Shown here in pieces: positions 14,688 to 21,923 of a DNA stretch of 34,118 nucleotides. The notes below the pieces were generated by a model that saw only the letters and a list, made by a program, of their open reading frames with translations, was not told the DNA's origin and did not search any database. Numbering within the stretch: position 1 is the first letter of the stretch; every line of letters starts with the position of its first letter. Both the position numbers and the translations under genes were made by a program. Where the stretch lies: contig CAZEBB010000019.1 of assembly GCA_964510345.1 (NCBI GenBank), positions 1 to 34,118 of the forward strand. Reading direction: 5' to 3'. The stretch comes from JAAYQA01 sp964510345. GTDB lineage: Bacteria > Bacillota > Clostridia > Tissierellales > Peptoniphilaceae.

Positions 14688-15074
14688 ATGGAAGCTCTAG
14701 GAATCATCGATGCAATCGGCTTATCCACAGCGACAATGGCGTTAGATGCCGCATGTAAAGCGGCGGAAGTCCGCCTGGTCGGCGTCGAACGGATCATCGG
14801 TGTCATGGGAAAGATCGGCGTAACGGTACAGATCGCGGGAGAAGTCGCCGCGGTGCGCGCCGCCGTCGACGCCGGAGTGGAAGCGGGAAATCGAGTCGGT
14901 GTCGTCGTCGCCTCTCATGTCATTCCGCGACCGCATGACGAAATGAAAAAGCTGTTGGAAAAATTCGAAAAGAATCTGACAAATACAGAAAAGAAACAGG
15001 AAGTCGCATCCGAAAAATCGGAGAAGCAGACACTGAAAGAGCCGGGAACTGAAGTCCCGCAGACAAACAAATAA
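14688..15074 (+). CDS. BMC-H shell protein 2 with charged C-terminal tail
   Basis: The BMC domain fills residues 1-88 (GIIDAIGLSTATMALDAACKAA at the start, SHVIPRPHDEM at the end). A 40-residue Lys/Glu/Thr-rich tail (89-128) then follows, probably disordered. The ATG at 14688 is supported by GAGAGGAGAGG; an upstream in-frame GTG at 14673 overlaps the preceding stop and lacks an RBS. The tail could face the lumen or cytosol and bind cargo or modulate shell assembly. The core is more diverged from PduA/EutM than the other two shell proteins. Confidence 0.95.
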   Translation: MEALGIIDAIGLSTATMALDAACKAAEVRLVGVERIIGVMGKIGVTVQIAGEVAAVRAAVDAGVEAGNRVGVVVASHVIPRPHDEMKKLLEKFEKNLTNTEKKQEVASEKSEKQTLKEPGTEVPQTNK

Positions 15075-15090
15075 ACACAGGAGGTCAAAA

Positions 15091-15369
15091 ATGAATCAAG
15101 CATTAGGTTTAGTAGAAACGAAAGGTTTAGTCGGTTCCATCGAAGCGGCGGACGCGATGGTGAAAGCGGCCAACGTCACCCTCGTCGGCTACGAAAAGAT
15201 CGGCTTCGGCCTTGTGACGGTTATGGTCAGAGGCGATGTCGGGGCGGTGAAAGCTGCCGTCGATGCTGGAGCCGAAGCGGCGAGAGCCGTGGGTGAGCTT
15301 CACTCGGTACACGTCATTCCGCGCCCGCACACGGAAGTTGAGCGCGCCATCCTCAAACAATACGAATAA
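15091..15369 (+). CDS. BMC-H shell protein 3 (PduA/EutM-like)
   Basis: A compact 92-residue hexameric shell protein, the most canonical of the set. It contains ALGLVETKGLVGSIEAADAM at the start, VRGDVGAVKAAVDAG in the middle and SVHVIPRPHTEVE at the end. AGGAGG lies eight bases before the ATG. It probably forms the bulk of the facets. It is close in sequence pattern to BMC-H 1, suggesting duplication within the locus. Confidence 0.97.
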   Translation: MNQALGLVETKGLVGSIEAADAMVKAANVTLVGYEKIGFGLVTVMVRGDVGAVKAAVDAGAEAARAVGELHSVHVIPRPHTEVERAILKQYE

Positions 15370-15381
15370 TAGGTAGGCGAA

Positions 15382-16104
15382 TTGGACCGATCGATAGCCG
15401 ACTCCGTTCTCGAGAGGATCGCGAGACAGCTAACGGAGCCGGGCCGGCAACTGCCTACAACGACGAAAAAAGACAGGAGTCTCATCATTCACTGCGACGG
15501 AGAAGAGATCTCCGAAGAACACTTGAGTTGGATTGTCGCACAGCAAGCACAAGGGGAGACGATCATATGGGCTGTGAATCATGGCGGATGTACAGCAGAG
15601 GGACAGCCCGGATTTCCCGTTCGGCAGATTTTGACGGAAGAAGATTTTCTTCGGGACAAACCGGATGTCACTCAGTTCCGCCAAGTGATCTGCCTTCACT
15701 TAGGTCTCACCCAGGTCGCCAAGGCGGCACTCGGGATACTGGACGAGCTCGTGCCGTATCTCCTCTGGGAAGCGCTGGATGCAGAGATACCGGTCTATGC
15801 TGACCGCCATGGCTGTATTAAGTCATTCAAAAACGGGAAGCTTCAGAAGATCGGAGAACAGCATGTGAACACTTTCTTCGGTTTTGGCGTGCGAGACCTG
15901 TCGACACTCGTCGCGGGCGAAGAAAGAAAGACTGCGATCGCACCTGATTTGACCGGCGAGCGATTCCTGCTCACCGCGAGAGACATCATGAAACACACCG
16001 AGGGAGACACAATCCGCATTCCCGCGGGGGCGATCGTCACCGATCTCGCAGAAGAAGAGGCAAAGCGCCTTCACATCATCATTAGAAAGGAGGGTTCGGA
16101 ATGA
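15382..16104 (+). CDS. BMC-associated flavoprotein-like protein (Eut_hyp-like)
   Basis: A 240-residue protein starting at TTG 15382 after AGGTAGGCG. Residues 3-18 (SIADSVLERIARQLTE) form an amphipathic helix followed by a flexible linker, the usual form of an encapsulation peptide. Residues 33-180 look like an alpha/beta flavoprotein-type domain, with LTQVAKAALGILDELV and a cysteine-containing DRHGCIKSF segment. The C-terminus (about 195-238) has TARDIMKHTEGDTI and AIVTDLAEEEAKRLHI, a motif recurring in proteins of ethanolamine and related microcompartments. I recall such proteins only as BMC-associated, without a settled activity. It is probably cargo or an assembly factor. Confidence 0.75.
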   Translation: MDRSIADSVLERIARQLTEPGRQLPTTTKKDRSLIIHCDGEEISEEHLSWIVAQQAQGETIIWAVNHGGCTAEGQPGFPVRQILTEEDFLRDKPDVTQFRQVICLHLGLTQVAKAALGILDELVPYLLWEALDAEIPVYADRHGCIKSFKNGKLQKIGEQHVNTFFGFGVRDLSTLVAGEERKTAIAPDLTGERFLLTARDIMKHTEGDTIRIPAGAIVTDLAEEEAKRLHIIIRKEGSE

Positions 16105-16370
16105 AATTAGCCAAAGTCACGGGAACCGTGACAGCCACCAGAAAAGATGAAAAGCTTATCGGATGCAAACTGATGTTGATCCAGCCGATCACGCCGGACG
16201 AAAAGAAAGACGGCTCGGTACTCATCGCGGTCGACACCGTGGGTTGCGGCGTGAACGATATCGTCATGTTCGCCACCGGCACGGCGTCTCGGTTGGCTGC
16301 CAGAAAACCGGACTCTCCCTTAGATGTGTCCGTCGTGGGGATCGTCGACACGATCAGCACACAGGAATAG
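16101..16370 (+). CDS. EutN/CcmL-type BMC-P vertex protein
   Basis: An 89-residue pentamer-forming shell protein that caps vertices. It begins KLAKVTGTVTATRKDEKLIGCKLMLI-like sequence, has LIAVDTVGCGVNDIVMFATG near residues 40-60 and ends VVGIVDTI, the normal EutN/CcmL fold. Its ATG overlaps the previous stop (ATGA), and AAAGGAGG lies upstream. Together with the three BMC-H proteins it is sufficient in principle for a closed shell. No BMC-T gene is present in the locus. Confidence 0.96.
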   Translation: MKLAKVTGTVTATRKDEKLIGCKLMLIQPITPDEKKDGSVLIAVDTVGCGVNDIVMFATGTASRLAARKPDSPLDVSVVGIVDTISTQE

Positions 16371-16379
16371 GAGGAAGTA

Positions 16380-17903
16380 ATGAAGCAAACCCAGTATTAC
16401 AAACAGGCCGTGCAGTACCGGAAGATGATCGACGTGCTGTTGGAAGAAAAGAAAGGCGCCGATATCGTGCTCACGGGCGGTAACGTCATCAATGTCATCA
16501 CGAGGCAGATCTATCAGGCGGACATCGCCATATCGGGAGAGTATATTGCACTCGTCGGGGATTGTACGGAACTGATCGGCGACAAGACCCAAGTGGTCGA
16601 CGTCTCGGGCAAATTCCTGTCTCCCGGGTTTATGGACTCACATATGCACTTTGAGAGCAGCATGCTCACCATCACGGAATTTACCAGATTGTCGCTCGTC
16701 TCAGGGACCACCACCCTCGTCGCCGACCCGCACGAGATCGGCAACGCGCTGGGGCTTTCAGGCATGAAAGCTATGGCAGACGAGATTGAAAGCGTGCCGA
16801 CCGATGTGTATCTCGTGGTACCTTCGTTGGTACCTGACAGCCCGCTCCTAGAGACCGCCGGCTACGATATCGACTCCTCTGACATGCCCGACATCCTGAA
16901 TTATCGCAACATTTTGGGGGTCGGCGAACTGCAAGGGTTCAGCAATGTCAAGCACGTGTACCGCAATACACCCGAGGTCATCGATGACCTGTTGGCTTCG
17001 ACGCTATACGCGAAACAACTCGGGCAGATCGTCGACGGAAACGCCCCCGAACTCTTTGGCAATGAGCTCGCCGCGCACATCATCTGCGCCGGTGGAAAGT
17101 GCTCCTGTCACGAGACCACTTATAAAGCCGAAGCCGTAGAAAAGCTGCAACAAGGCGTTTACCTCTTCATGCGCGAGGGTTCCACCCAAAAGAATATGGC
17201 CGAATGCATCCGCGCGGTCACCGAAGACGGCATGGACTCCAGACGTTGTATCTTGGCGACCGACGACATGGTTGCGGCGGATCTCGAGAACCTTGGGCAC
17301 ATGAACGAGATCATCAAGCGCACGATCAACGAAGGGGTCGACCCCGTCGAAGCCATTCAGATGGCGACGATCAACCCGGTGACCTACTTCGGACTCACCG
17401 ATGTCGGGATGTTGACGCCGGGCAAGAAAGCCAATATCGCCATCATCAACGACCTTCGACAGATGGACGTGGAAGCCGTATACCTGAACGGCGAGATGGT
17501 CGCCTATCAGGGAGAATTGCTGATCGACCTGCCCAAATACGTGTATCCCGACCATGTGAAGCACTCGGTCAAAGTACAGCCCTTGTCGGAAAAGAATCTC
17601 CAAATTCCGGCGGAAGGTCGGAGCGCAAGAGGACGCGCCATCATCGCCATTCCCGACCAGAACCTGACGGAGACCGCGGAAGTGGACGTACCGGTACAAA
17701 ACGGGATCGCACAAGCGGATGTGCAAAACGATGTCGTGTTGATGGCCTGTGTCGAACGCTACGGGCGTTCGGGCGGAATCGGCAAGAGCTTTTTGAAGGG
17801 CTTCGGCATGAAGTTCGGTGCGATCGCGGAATCTGTCGCGCATGATACGCACAATATCATGGTGTGCGGCACGAACTATCGCGACATGATGGTAGCCGTT
17901 AAC
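16380..17903 (+). CDS. Diverged adenine-deaminase-family amidohydrolase (candidate 4-aminoimidazole deaminase), 3' end in gap
   Basis: The first 508 residues match the AdeC family: SHMHFESSM (H88, H90), GTTTLVADPHEIGN, GELQG with a conserved glutamate, and CHETT (H244). ILATDD with D295 and SVAHDTHNIMVCGTN near the gap follow. Several positions differ from typical adenine deaminases as I recall them. DGHAP is here DGNAP (N221), xDHE is SCHE, and the DDRHP-type stretch is DDMVAAD. Active-site change suggests another substrate; 4-aminoimidazole fits the pathway. About 100 C-terminal residues are missing in the N run. It follows the vertex gene by nine bases, with AGGAGG before the ATG. Confidence 0.88.
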
Positions 17904-18003
17904 NNNNNNNNNNNNNNNNNNNNNNNNNNNNNNNNNNNNNNNNNNNNNNNNNNNNNNNNNNNNNNNNNNNNNNNNNNNNNNNNNNNNNNNNNNNNNNNNN
18001 NNN
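17904..18003. other. Scaffold gap (100 N)
   Basis: Exactly 100 N. The deaminase family needs roughly 100 more residues and the cyclodeaminase about 25 before its first visible residue. The real gap is therefore probably nearer 350-400 bases than 100, and the spacing is a placeholder. Confidence 0.9.
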
Positions 18004-18588
18004 ACACCGGGAGGTGGCAGCGTCTCTGCATACGCGGGGATGCTGGGCGCTTCATTGGCGAATATGGTGGGAGGACTCACCGTCGGAAAGAAGAACTACG
18101 AGGAGATCCCGCACGAGCATCGCTCTGCATTGGAAACGAATGAAACCGTCATCGAAGCGTTAATAGAGAAGCTTGACAATGATGTAGATGACGATACCAA
18201 AGCGTTTGACAAAGTTGTTGCCGGTTATAAAATGCCGAAAGAGACAGAAGAAGAGAAGCGAGCGCGTACCGAAGCGATTCAGGAAGGCTATAAGGCGGCG
18301 ATCGAAGTGCCGCTTGCATGTGCCAAAGACTGTATCGAAACCTTGGAACGCCAGCAAGTGTACACCGAGTACGGCAATGTCAACGCGATCACCGACATCG
18401 GCGTGGGCACCCTCCTGGCGCACGCCGGTGCGGAAGGCGCATTGCTGAATGTGTCGATCAATTTGGGAAGCATTAAAGACGAAGCGTATCGCATGGCAAA
18501 AGAGCGGGAAGTGGCAGCGCTCCTGGAAAGAGCCCATAAGCAGCGCGACGTCAACATGGAAGCGGTATATCGCCGCCTCAACGCATAA
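18004..18588 (+). CDS. Formimino-tetrahydrofolate cyclodeaminase (FTCD C-domain type), 5' end in gap
   Basis: This enzyme converts 5-formimino-THF to 5,10-methenyl-THF and ammonia. The 194 visible residues open with TPGGGSVSAYAGMLGASLANMV, the N-terminal signature of the family. They continue with a helical bundle including VPLACAKDCIETL, NVNAITDIGVGTLLAHAGAEGALLNV-type motifs and a helical C-terminus. Only about 25 residues should be missing. It precedes the formiminotransferase gene by 12 bases, so the two halves of the eukaryotic bifunctional FTCD are separate adjacent genes here. Confidence 0.93.
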   Translation, partial: TPGGGSVSAYAGMLGASLANMVGGLTVGKKNYEEIPHEHRSALETNETVIEALIEKLDNDVDDDTKAFDKVVAGYKMPKETEEEKRARTEAIQEGYKAAIEVPLACAKDCIETLERQQVYTEYGNVNAITDIGVGTLLAHAGAEGALLNVSINLGSIKDEAYRMAKEREVAALLERAHKQRDVNMEAVYRRLNA

Positions 18589-18600
18589 CGAGAGGGGTTT

Positions 18601-19524
18601 ATGAGTAAACAATACATTTTAGCCGTCCCGAATTTTAGTGACGGCAGTCGTCCCGAGGTATACGAAGCCGTCGCCGACACCATAAGAAATCGTGAAGGCG
18701 TCAAGCTGGTCAGCGTTGAACCCGAGTCGGACTTTAACCGCACCGTGCTCACCATCATCGGAGAACCGCAACCTCTGAAAGCTGCGCTTCTCGACATGGC
18801 AGCGAAGTCCTACGAGCTGATCGACATGACCGTACAGAAGGGAACTCACCCGCGCATCGGAGCACAGGACACGATCCCATTATTTCCGTTAGCCGGTATC
18901 GGACTCGAAGAGGTTCAGAAAATGGCAGAAGAGATCGGACATGAATTGTACGAGAAACACGGCGTGCCCATCTACTTCTCCGGAGAAAATGCGCGAACCG
19001 AAGACAAGAAAACCATCAGCTATATTCGTAAAGGCCAGTACGAGGGGCTGAAGACACTTTTAGAAAATGAAGCCGACCCGGCGCGAGAAGGCCGTGAGCC
19101 CGATCTGTCGAAAGACGGGAAACTGAGCCCCGAGCTCGGTGCGACCATCGTCTCCTCCGACATGGAAGGACTCGTCGCATATAATGTCTTCTTAGATACG
19201 GAAGATGTATCCGTAGCGAAAGAGATTGCCAAAGCCGTTCGCGGACCGAGCGGCGGGTTCTCTACGATCCGTGCGGTCGGGATCAAATTTCCCGAAAGAG
19301 AAGGCGTCGTCGTCTCCATGAACATGTTCAACTGCGCGCAAACCCCGTTATACCGCGCGTTCGAACTCGTCAAAATGGAAGCGGCCGGCCGCGGTATTCG
19401 CGTGACCGGATCCGAACTCGTCGGACCGCTAAAACTCGAATACCTTTTGAACAACCTGACCCACTATCTGGGATTAGAAGGTTTCGACACCGGACAGATT
19501 TTAGAAACCCATTTGATGGGTTAG
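18601..19524 (+). CDS. Formiminotransferase (FTCD N-domain type; candidate glycine formiminotransferase)
   Basis: A 307-residue enzyme that moves a formimino group to tetrahydrofolate. It shows AVPNFSDGSRPEVYEAV at the start, ESDFNRTVLTIIGEP near residues 42-56 and KGTHPRIGAQDTIPLFP near 80-96. H83 matches the catalytic histidine of the glutamate enzyme in my recollection. Typical glutamate enzymes have NFSEG and DHNR, changed here to NFSDG and DFNR. In this operon without histidine-degradation genes, the natural donor is formiminoglycine, the last purine intermediate, giving glycine. GAGAGGGG precedes the ATG. It is the last gene before the operon terminator. Confidence 0.92.
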   Translation: MSKQYILAVPNFSDGSRPEVYEAVADTIRNREGVKLVSVEPESDFNRTVLTIIGEPQPLKAALLDMAAKSYELIDMTVQKGTHPRIGAQDTIPLFPLAGIGLEEVQKMAEEIGHELYEKHGVPIYFSGENARTEDKKTISYIRKGQYEGLKTLLENEADPAREGREPDLSKDGKLSPELGATIVSSDMEGLVAYNVFLDTEDVSVAKEIAKAVRGPSGGFSTIRAVGIKFPEREGVVVSMNMFNCAQTPLYRAFELVKMEAAGRGIRVTGSELVGPLKLEYLLNNLTHYLGLEGFDTGQILETHLMG

Positions 19525-19534
19525 TCCGTATCCA

Positions 19535-19563
19535 CTCCCCGCTCACCTGCGGGGAGCTTTTTC
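19535..19563 (+). terminator. Strong intrinsic terminator closing the microcompartment operon
   Basis: CTCCCCGC (19535-19542) pairs perfectly with GCGGGGAG (19549-19556) around TCACCT and is followed by CTTTTT. It ends the 8536-19524 operon. Confidence 0.9.
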
Positions 19564-19611
19564 ATTGGCCTTGTAGGAATACACCACAGAAAAGGGTAAC
19601 AAATTCCCACT

Positions 19612-20823
19612 ATGAGAATCTTACACCTTCTTGGACAACATCCCGCGAAGACGGGTTCGGGCACGTCGTTTCGCGCGATCATCGCGGGACTGGCACGGCA
19701 TGAGCACGAACAGGTGGCGATCTACGGGCTCAATGAGGATCAGGAGCCGGTCGACGTCGGCTGCGAGGCATACCCCGTGATCTTTTCTGAAAAAGAGGAC
19801 GGCTTTCCGCTGTTCGGCATGAGCGACCTGATGCCGTATCCCTCTTTGCGGTTTTCCGACATGACCGAAGACCAATTCGCACATTGGAGCGGTCGCTTTT
19901 TGCATGCCTTTCATGAAGCGGAAGGCGGCCGGCCGTTTGATGTGATCATCGGGCACCACCTACACCTCTTGGTCGCGTTGATCACACGGCATACGGACAC
20001 ACCTGTCATCGGGGTGAGCCATGGGACGGATCTTGCGCAGCTGGATCGAAACCCGAAACATCTGCGCTATGTCAAAGAGGCGCTCAGGGACATCCCGCTG
20101 ATCGTGACGAATTCTCCGGAGCAAAATAAAGATGTCACCCGCCTGCTAGGGACGCCAAACAAGCGCATCCGCGTGCTGGGCGGGGGCTTTGATCCCACGG
20201 TGTTCTACCCGGGGGACCCGGCACCTCCGCCGCCGATCCGCATGGTGTACACGGGAAAGATCAGCGAGCACAAGGGGCTTAGGCCGCTGTACTACGCATT
20301 GCATCAGCTCAAAGAGGAGTTCGACTTCGTGCTCACGGTCGCAGGCACCGGCGAGGGAGAGGAAACCGAGGCGCTCATCCGTCTCGGCGAGTCGCTTGAA
20401 CTGCCGATCGACTACAGGGGATTCGTTTCGCAAAAAGAACTGGGTGAGCTGTACCGCACACAGCATATTTTTGTGTTGCCTTCGTTTGCCGAGGGTTTGT
20501 CGCTGGCAACACTGGAGGCGTTGGGGGCGGGGTTGTTGTGCGCCACTTCCAATCTGCCGAACTTGCGGGCGTTTTTGCCGAAACACATCCTCGAAAGCGG
20601 GCAGATCGCCTTTGCGGAATCCTTTTCAGAAACGCCGATAAAAGAGGAGAATCCGCGGTTTTCAGCACTTGTATACGCTCTGCAAAAATGCATCGAGTTA
20701 CAGTGCCGGAAAATGTTAACTTCAGGACAGAAATTGGGTATAGTAGAATACAATGAAATCACCTGGTATGGACGCGTGGACCTGTTACACCGGTGGATTT
20801 CAGACAATATCACACTTTTTTGA
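19612..20823 (+). CDS. GT4-type glycosyltransferase
   Basis: A 403-residue GT-B-fold protein. An N-terminal acceptor domain begins MRILHLLGQHPAKTGSGTSF. The middle contains VSHGTDLAQL and IVTNSPEQ near residues 145-175. The C-terminal donor domain has MVYTGKISEHKG near 217, VAGTGEGEET and FVLPSFAEGLSLATLEALGAG near 290-310, which is the nucleotide-sugar E(x7)E region. RBS sequence is weak (AAGGG). Acceptor and sugar are unknown. It lies alone between the microcompartment terminator and the serine operon, whose promoter falls within its 3' end. Confidence 0.85.
   Translation: MRILHLLGQHPAKTGSGTSFRAIIAGLARHEHEQVAIYGLNEDQEPVDVGCEAYPVIFSEKEDGFPLFGMSDLMPYPSLRFSDMTEDQFAHWSGRFLHAFHEAEGGRPFDVIIGHHLHLLVALITRHTDTPVIGVSHGTDLAQLDRNPKHLRYVKEALRDIPLIVTNSPEQNKDVTRLLGTPNKRIRVLGGGFDPTVFYPGDPAPPPPIRMVYTGKISEHKGLRPLYYALHQLKEEFDFVLTVAGTGEGEETEALIRLGESLELPIDYRGFVSQKELGELYRTQHIFVLPSFAEGLSLATLEALGAGLLCATSNLPNLRAFLPKHILESGQIAFAESFSETPIKEENPRFSALVYALQKCIELQCRKMLTSGQKLGIVEYNEITWYGRVDLLHRWISDNITLF
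20716..20744 (+). promoter_or_regulatory. Internal promoter for the serC-serA-DUF1015 operon
   Basis: TTAACT (20716-20721), 17-bp spacer and TATAGT (20739-20744), placed within the last codons of the glycosyltransferase and about 100 bases before the aminotransferase start. Confidence 0.5.
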
Positions 20824-20843
20824 ACAGGAAAGGAGACCAACAC

Positions 20844-21923
20844 ATGAGCAAACATTTATTTATCCCCGGCCCGGTGGATGTATCGGAGGATGTACTCGAG
20901 AAGATGGCAACCCAGCAGATCGGACATAGAACCAAAGCTGCAACGGCTCTTCAGCAAAGCATTTCCGAGAAGCTGCAAAAACTCTTCTATACGAAGAATT
21001 TGATCGTGCTATCTACATCCTCCGGTAGTGGCCTTATGGAAGGCGCAATTCGCTCTTTCACCAAGAAAAAAGCGGCTGTCTTCTCCATTGGATCATTTGG
21101 AGATCGTTGGTACAAAATGGCAACCACCAATGGCGTACCGGCAGACAAGTACAAAGCGGAAGCCGGCAGCCCGACCGCAGTGGAAGATGTTGACAAAGCC
21201 CTTGCCACCGGCGACTACGATGTCATCACCATTACTCACAATGAAACCTCGTCCGGCGTTATGAATGACGTTGAAGCGATCGGCGCACTACTTAAAGAAA
21301 AGTATCCGGATGTACTCTTACTCGTGGATGCCGTTTCTTCGATGGGCGGCGTGAAAATCGACGTTGACGGTTGGGGGATTGACTGCTGCATTACCTCCAC
21401 GCAAAAATGCTTGGGTCTCCCCGCAGGTTTAGCGATTGCGAGCATCTCTGAGCGCGCATACGAAAGAGCAAAAACCGTAGAAAACCGCGGACTGTATTTT
21501 GACATGGTTTCCTTGTATGACTTTGTAAGAGATAAACCTTATCAGTATCCTTCCACTCCGTCCTTGGCGCACATGTTCGCACTGGACTATCAATTAGACA
21601 AGATCATGGAAGAAGGATTAGAGAACCGCTTTGCACGTCACCTTGAAATGGCGAAGAGAGTTCGCGCATGGGCAAAAGAAAACTTTGACCTCATCGTCAA
21701 AGACGAAAAATACATGTCGCAAACCCTCACCACCATCGTCAACACCAAAGGTATCGACGTGGGCGAGCTCAACAAGAAACTCGGCAAATACGACATGGCA
21801 ATCTCCAAAGGCTATGGCGACTTAAAAGACACCACCTTCAGAATCTCCCACATGGCAGACTACACCATGGATGATATCAACGAAGTATTAGCAAATATCG
21901 ACACCATTTTGAAGGAGGCGTAA
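20844..21923 (+). CDS. Class V aminotransferase (SerC/alanine-glyoxylate aminotransferase type)
   Basis: A 359-residue PLP enzyme. The ATG at 20844 follows AAAGGAG; the longer open frame from 20793 overlaps the glycosyltransferase end. The start IPGPVDVSEDVLEKM, TSSGSGLMEG near residue 58, the VDAVSSMGGVKID segment near 160 and STQKCLGLPAG with PLP lysine K188 define the serine-pyruvate/alanine-glyoxylate group. It precedes serA and a DUF1015 gene. This is a clostridial arrangement in which such enzymes are thought to act as the phosphoserine aminotransferase. Serine-glyoxylate or alanine-glyoxylate activity is the alternative. Confidence 0.9.
   Translation: MSKHLFIPGPVDVSEDVLEKMATQQIGHRTKAATALQQSISEKLQKLFYTKNLIVLSTSSGSGLMEGAIRSFTKKKAAVFSIGSFGDRWYKMATTNGVPADKYKAEAGSPTAVEDVDKALATGDYDVITITHNETSSGVMNDVEAIGALLKEKYPDVLLLVDAVSSMGGVKIDVDGWGIDCCITSTQKCLGLPAGLAIASISERAYERAKTVENRGLYFDMVSLYDFVRDKPYQYPSTPSLAHMFALDYQLDKIMEEGLENRFARHLEMAKRVRAWAKENFDLIVKDEKYMSQTLTTIVNTKGIDVGELNKKLGKYDMAISKGYGDLKDTTFRISHMADYTMDDINEVLANIDTILKEA

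Noticed and set aside
17004..18080. 358-residue minus-strand open frame across the gap
   Set aside because: Antisense to the deaminase gene and includes N bases; no motif or RBS.
16380..18143. Open frame running from the adenine deaminase through the N gap to 18143
   Set aside because: The reading across the gap is an artefact. After the gap another frame starting at 18004 encodes the cyclodeaminase, so the deaminase is truncated at 17903.
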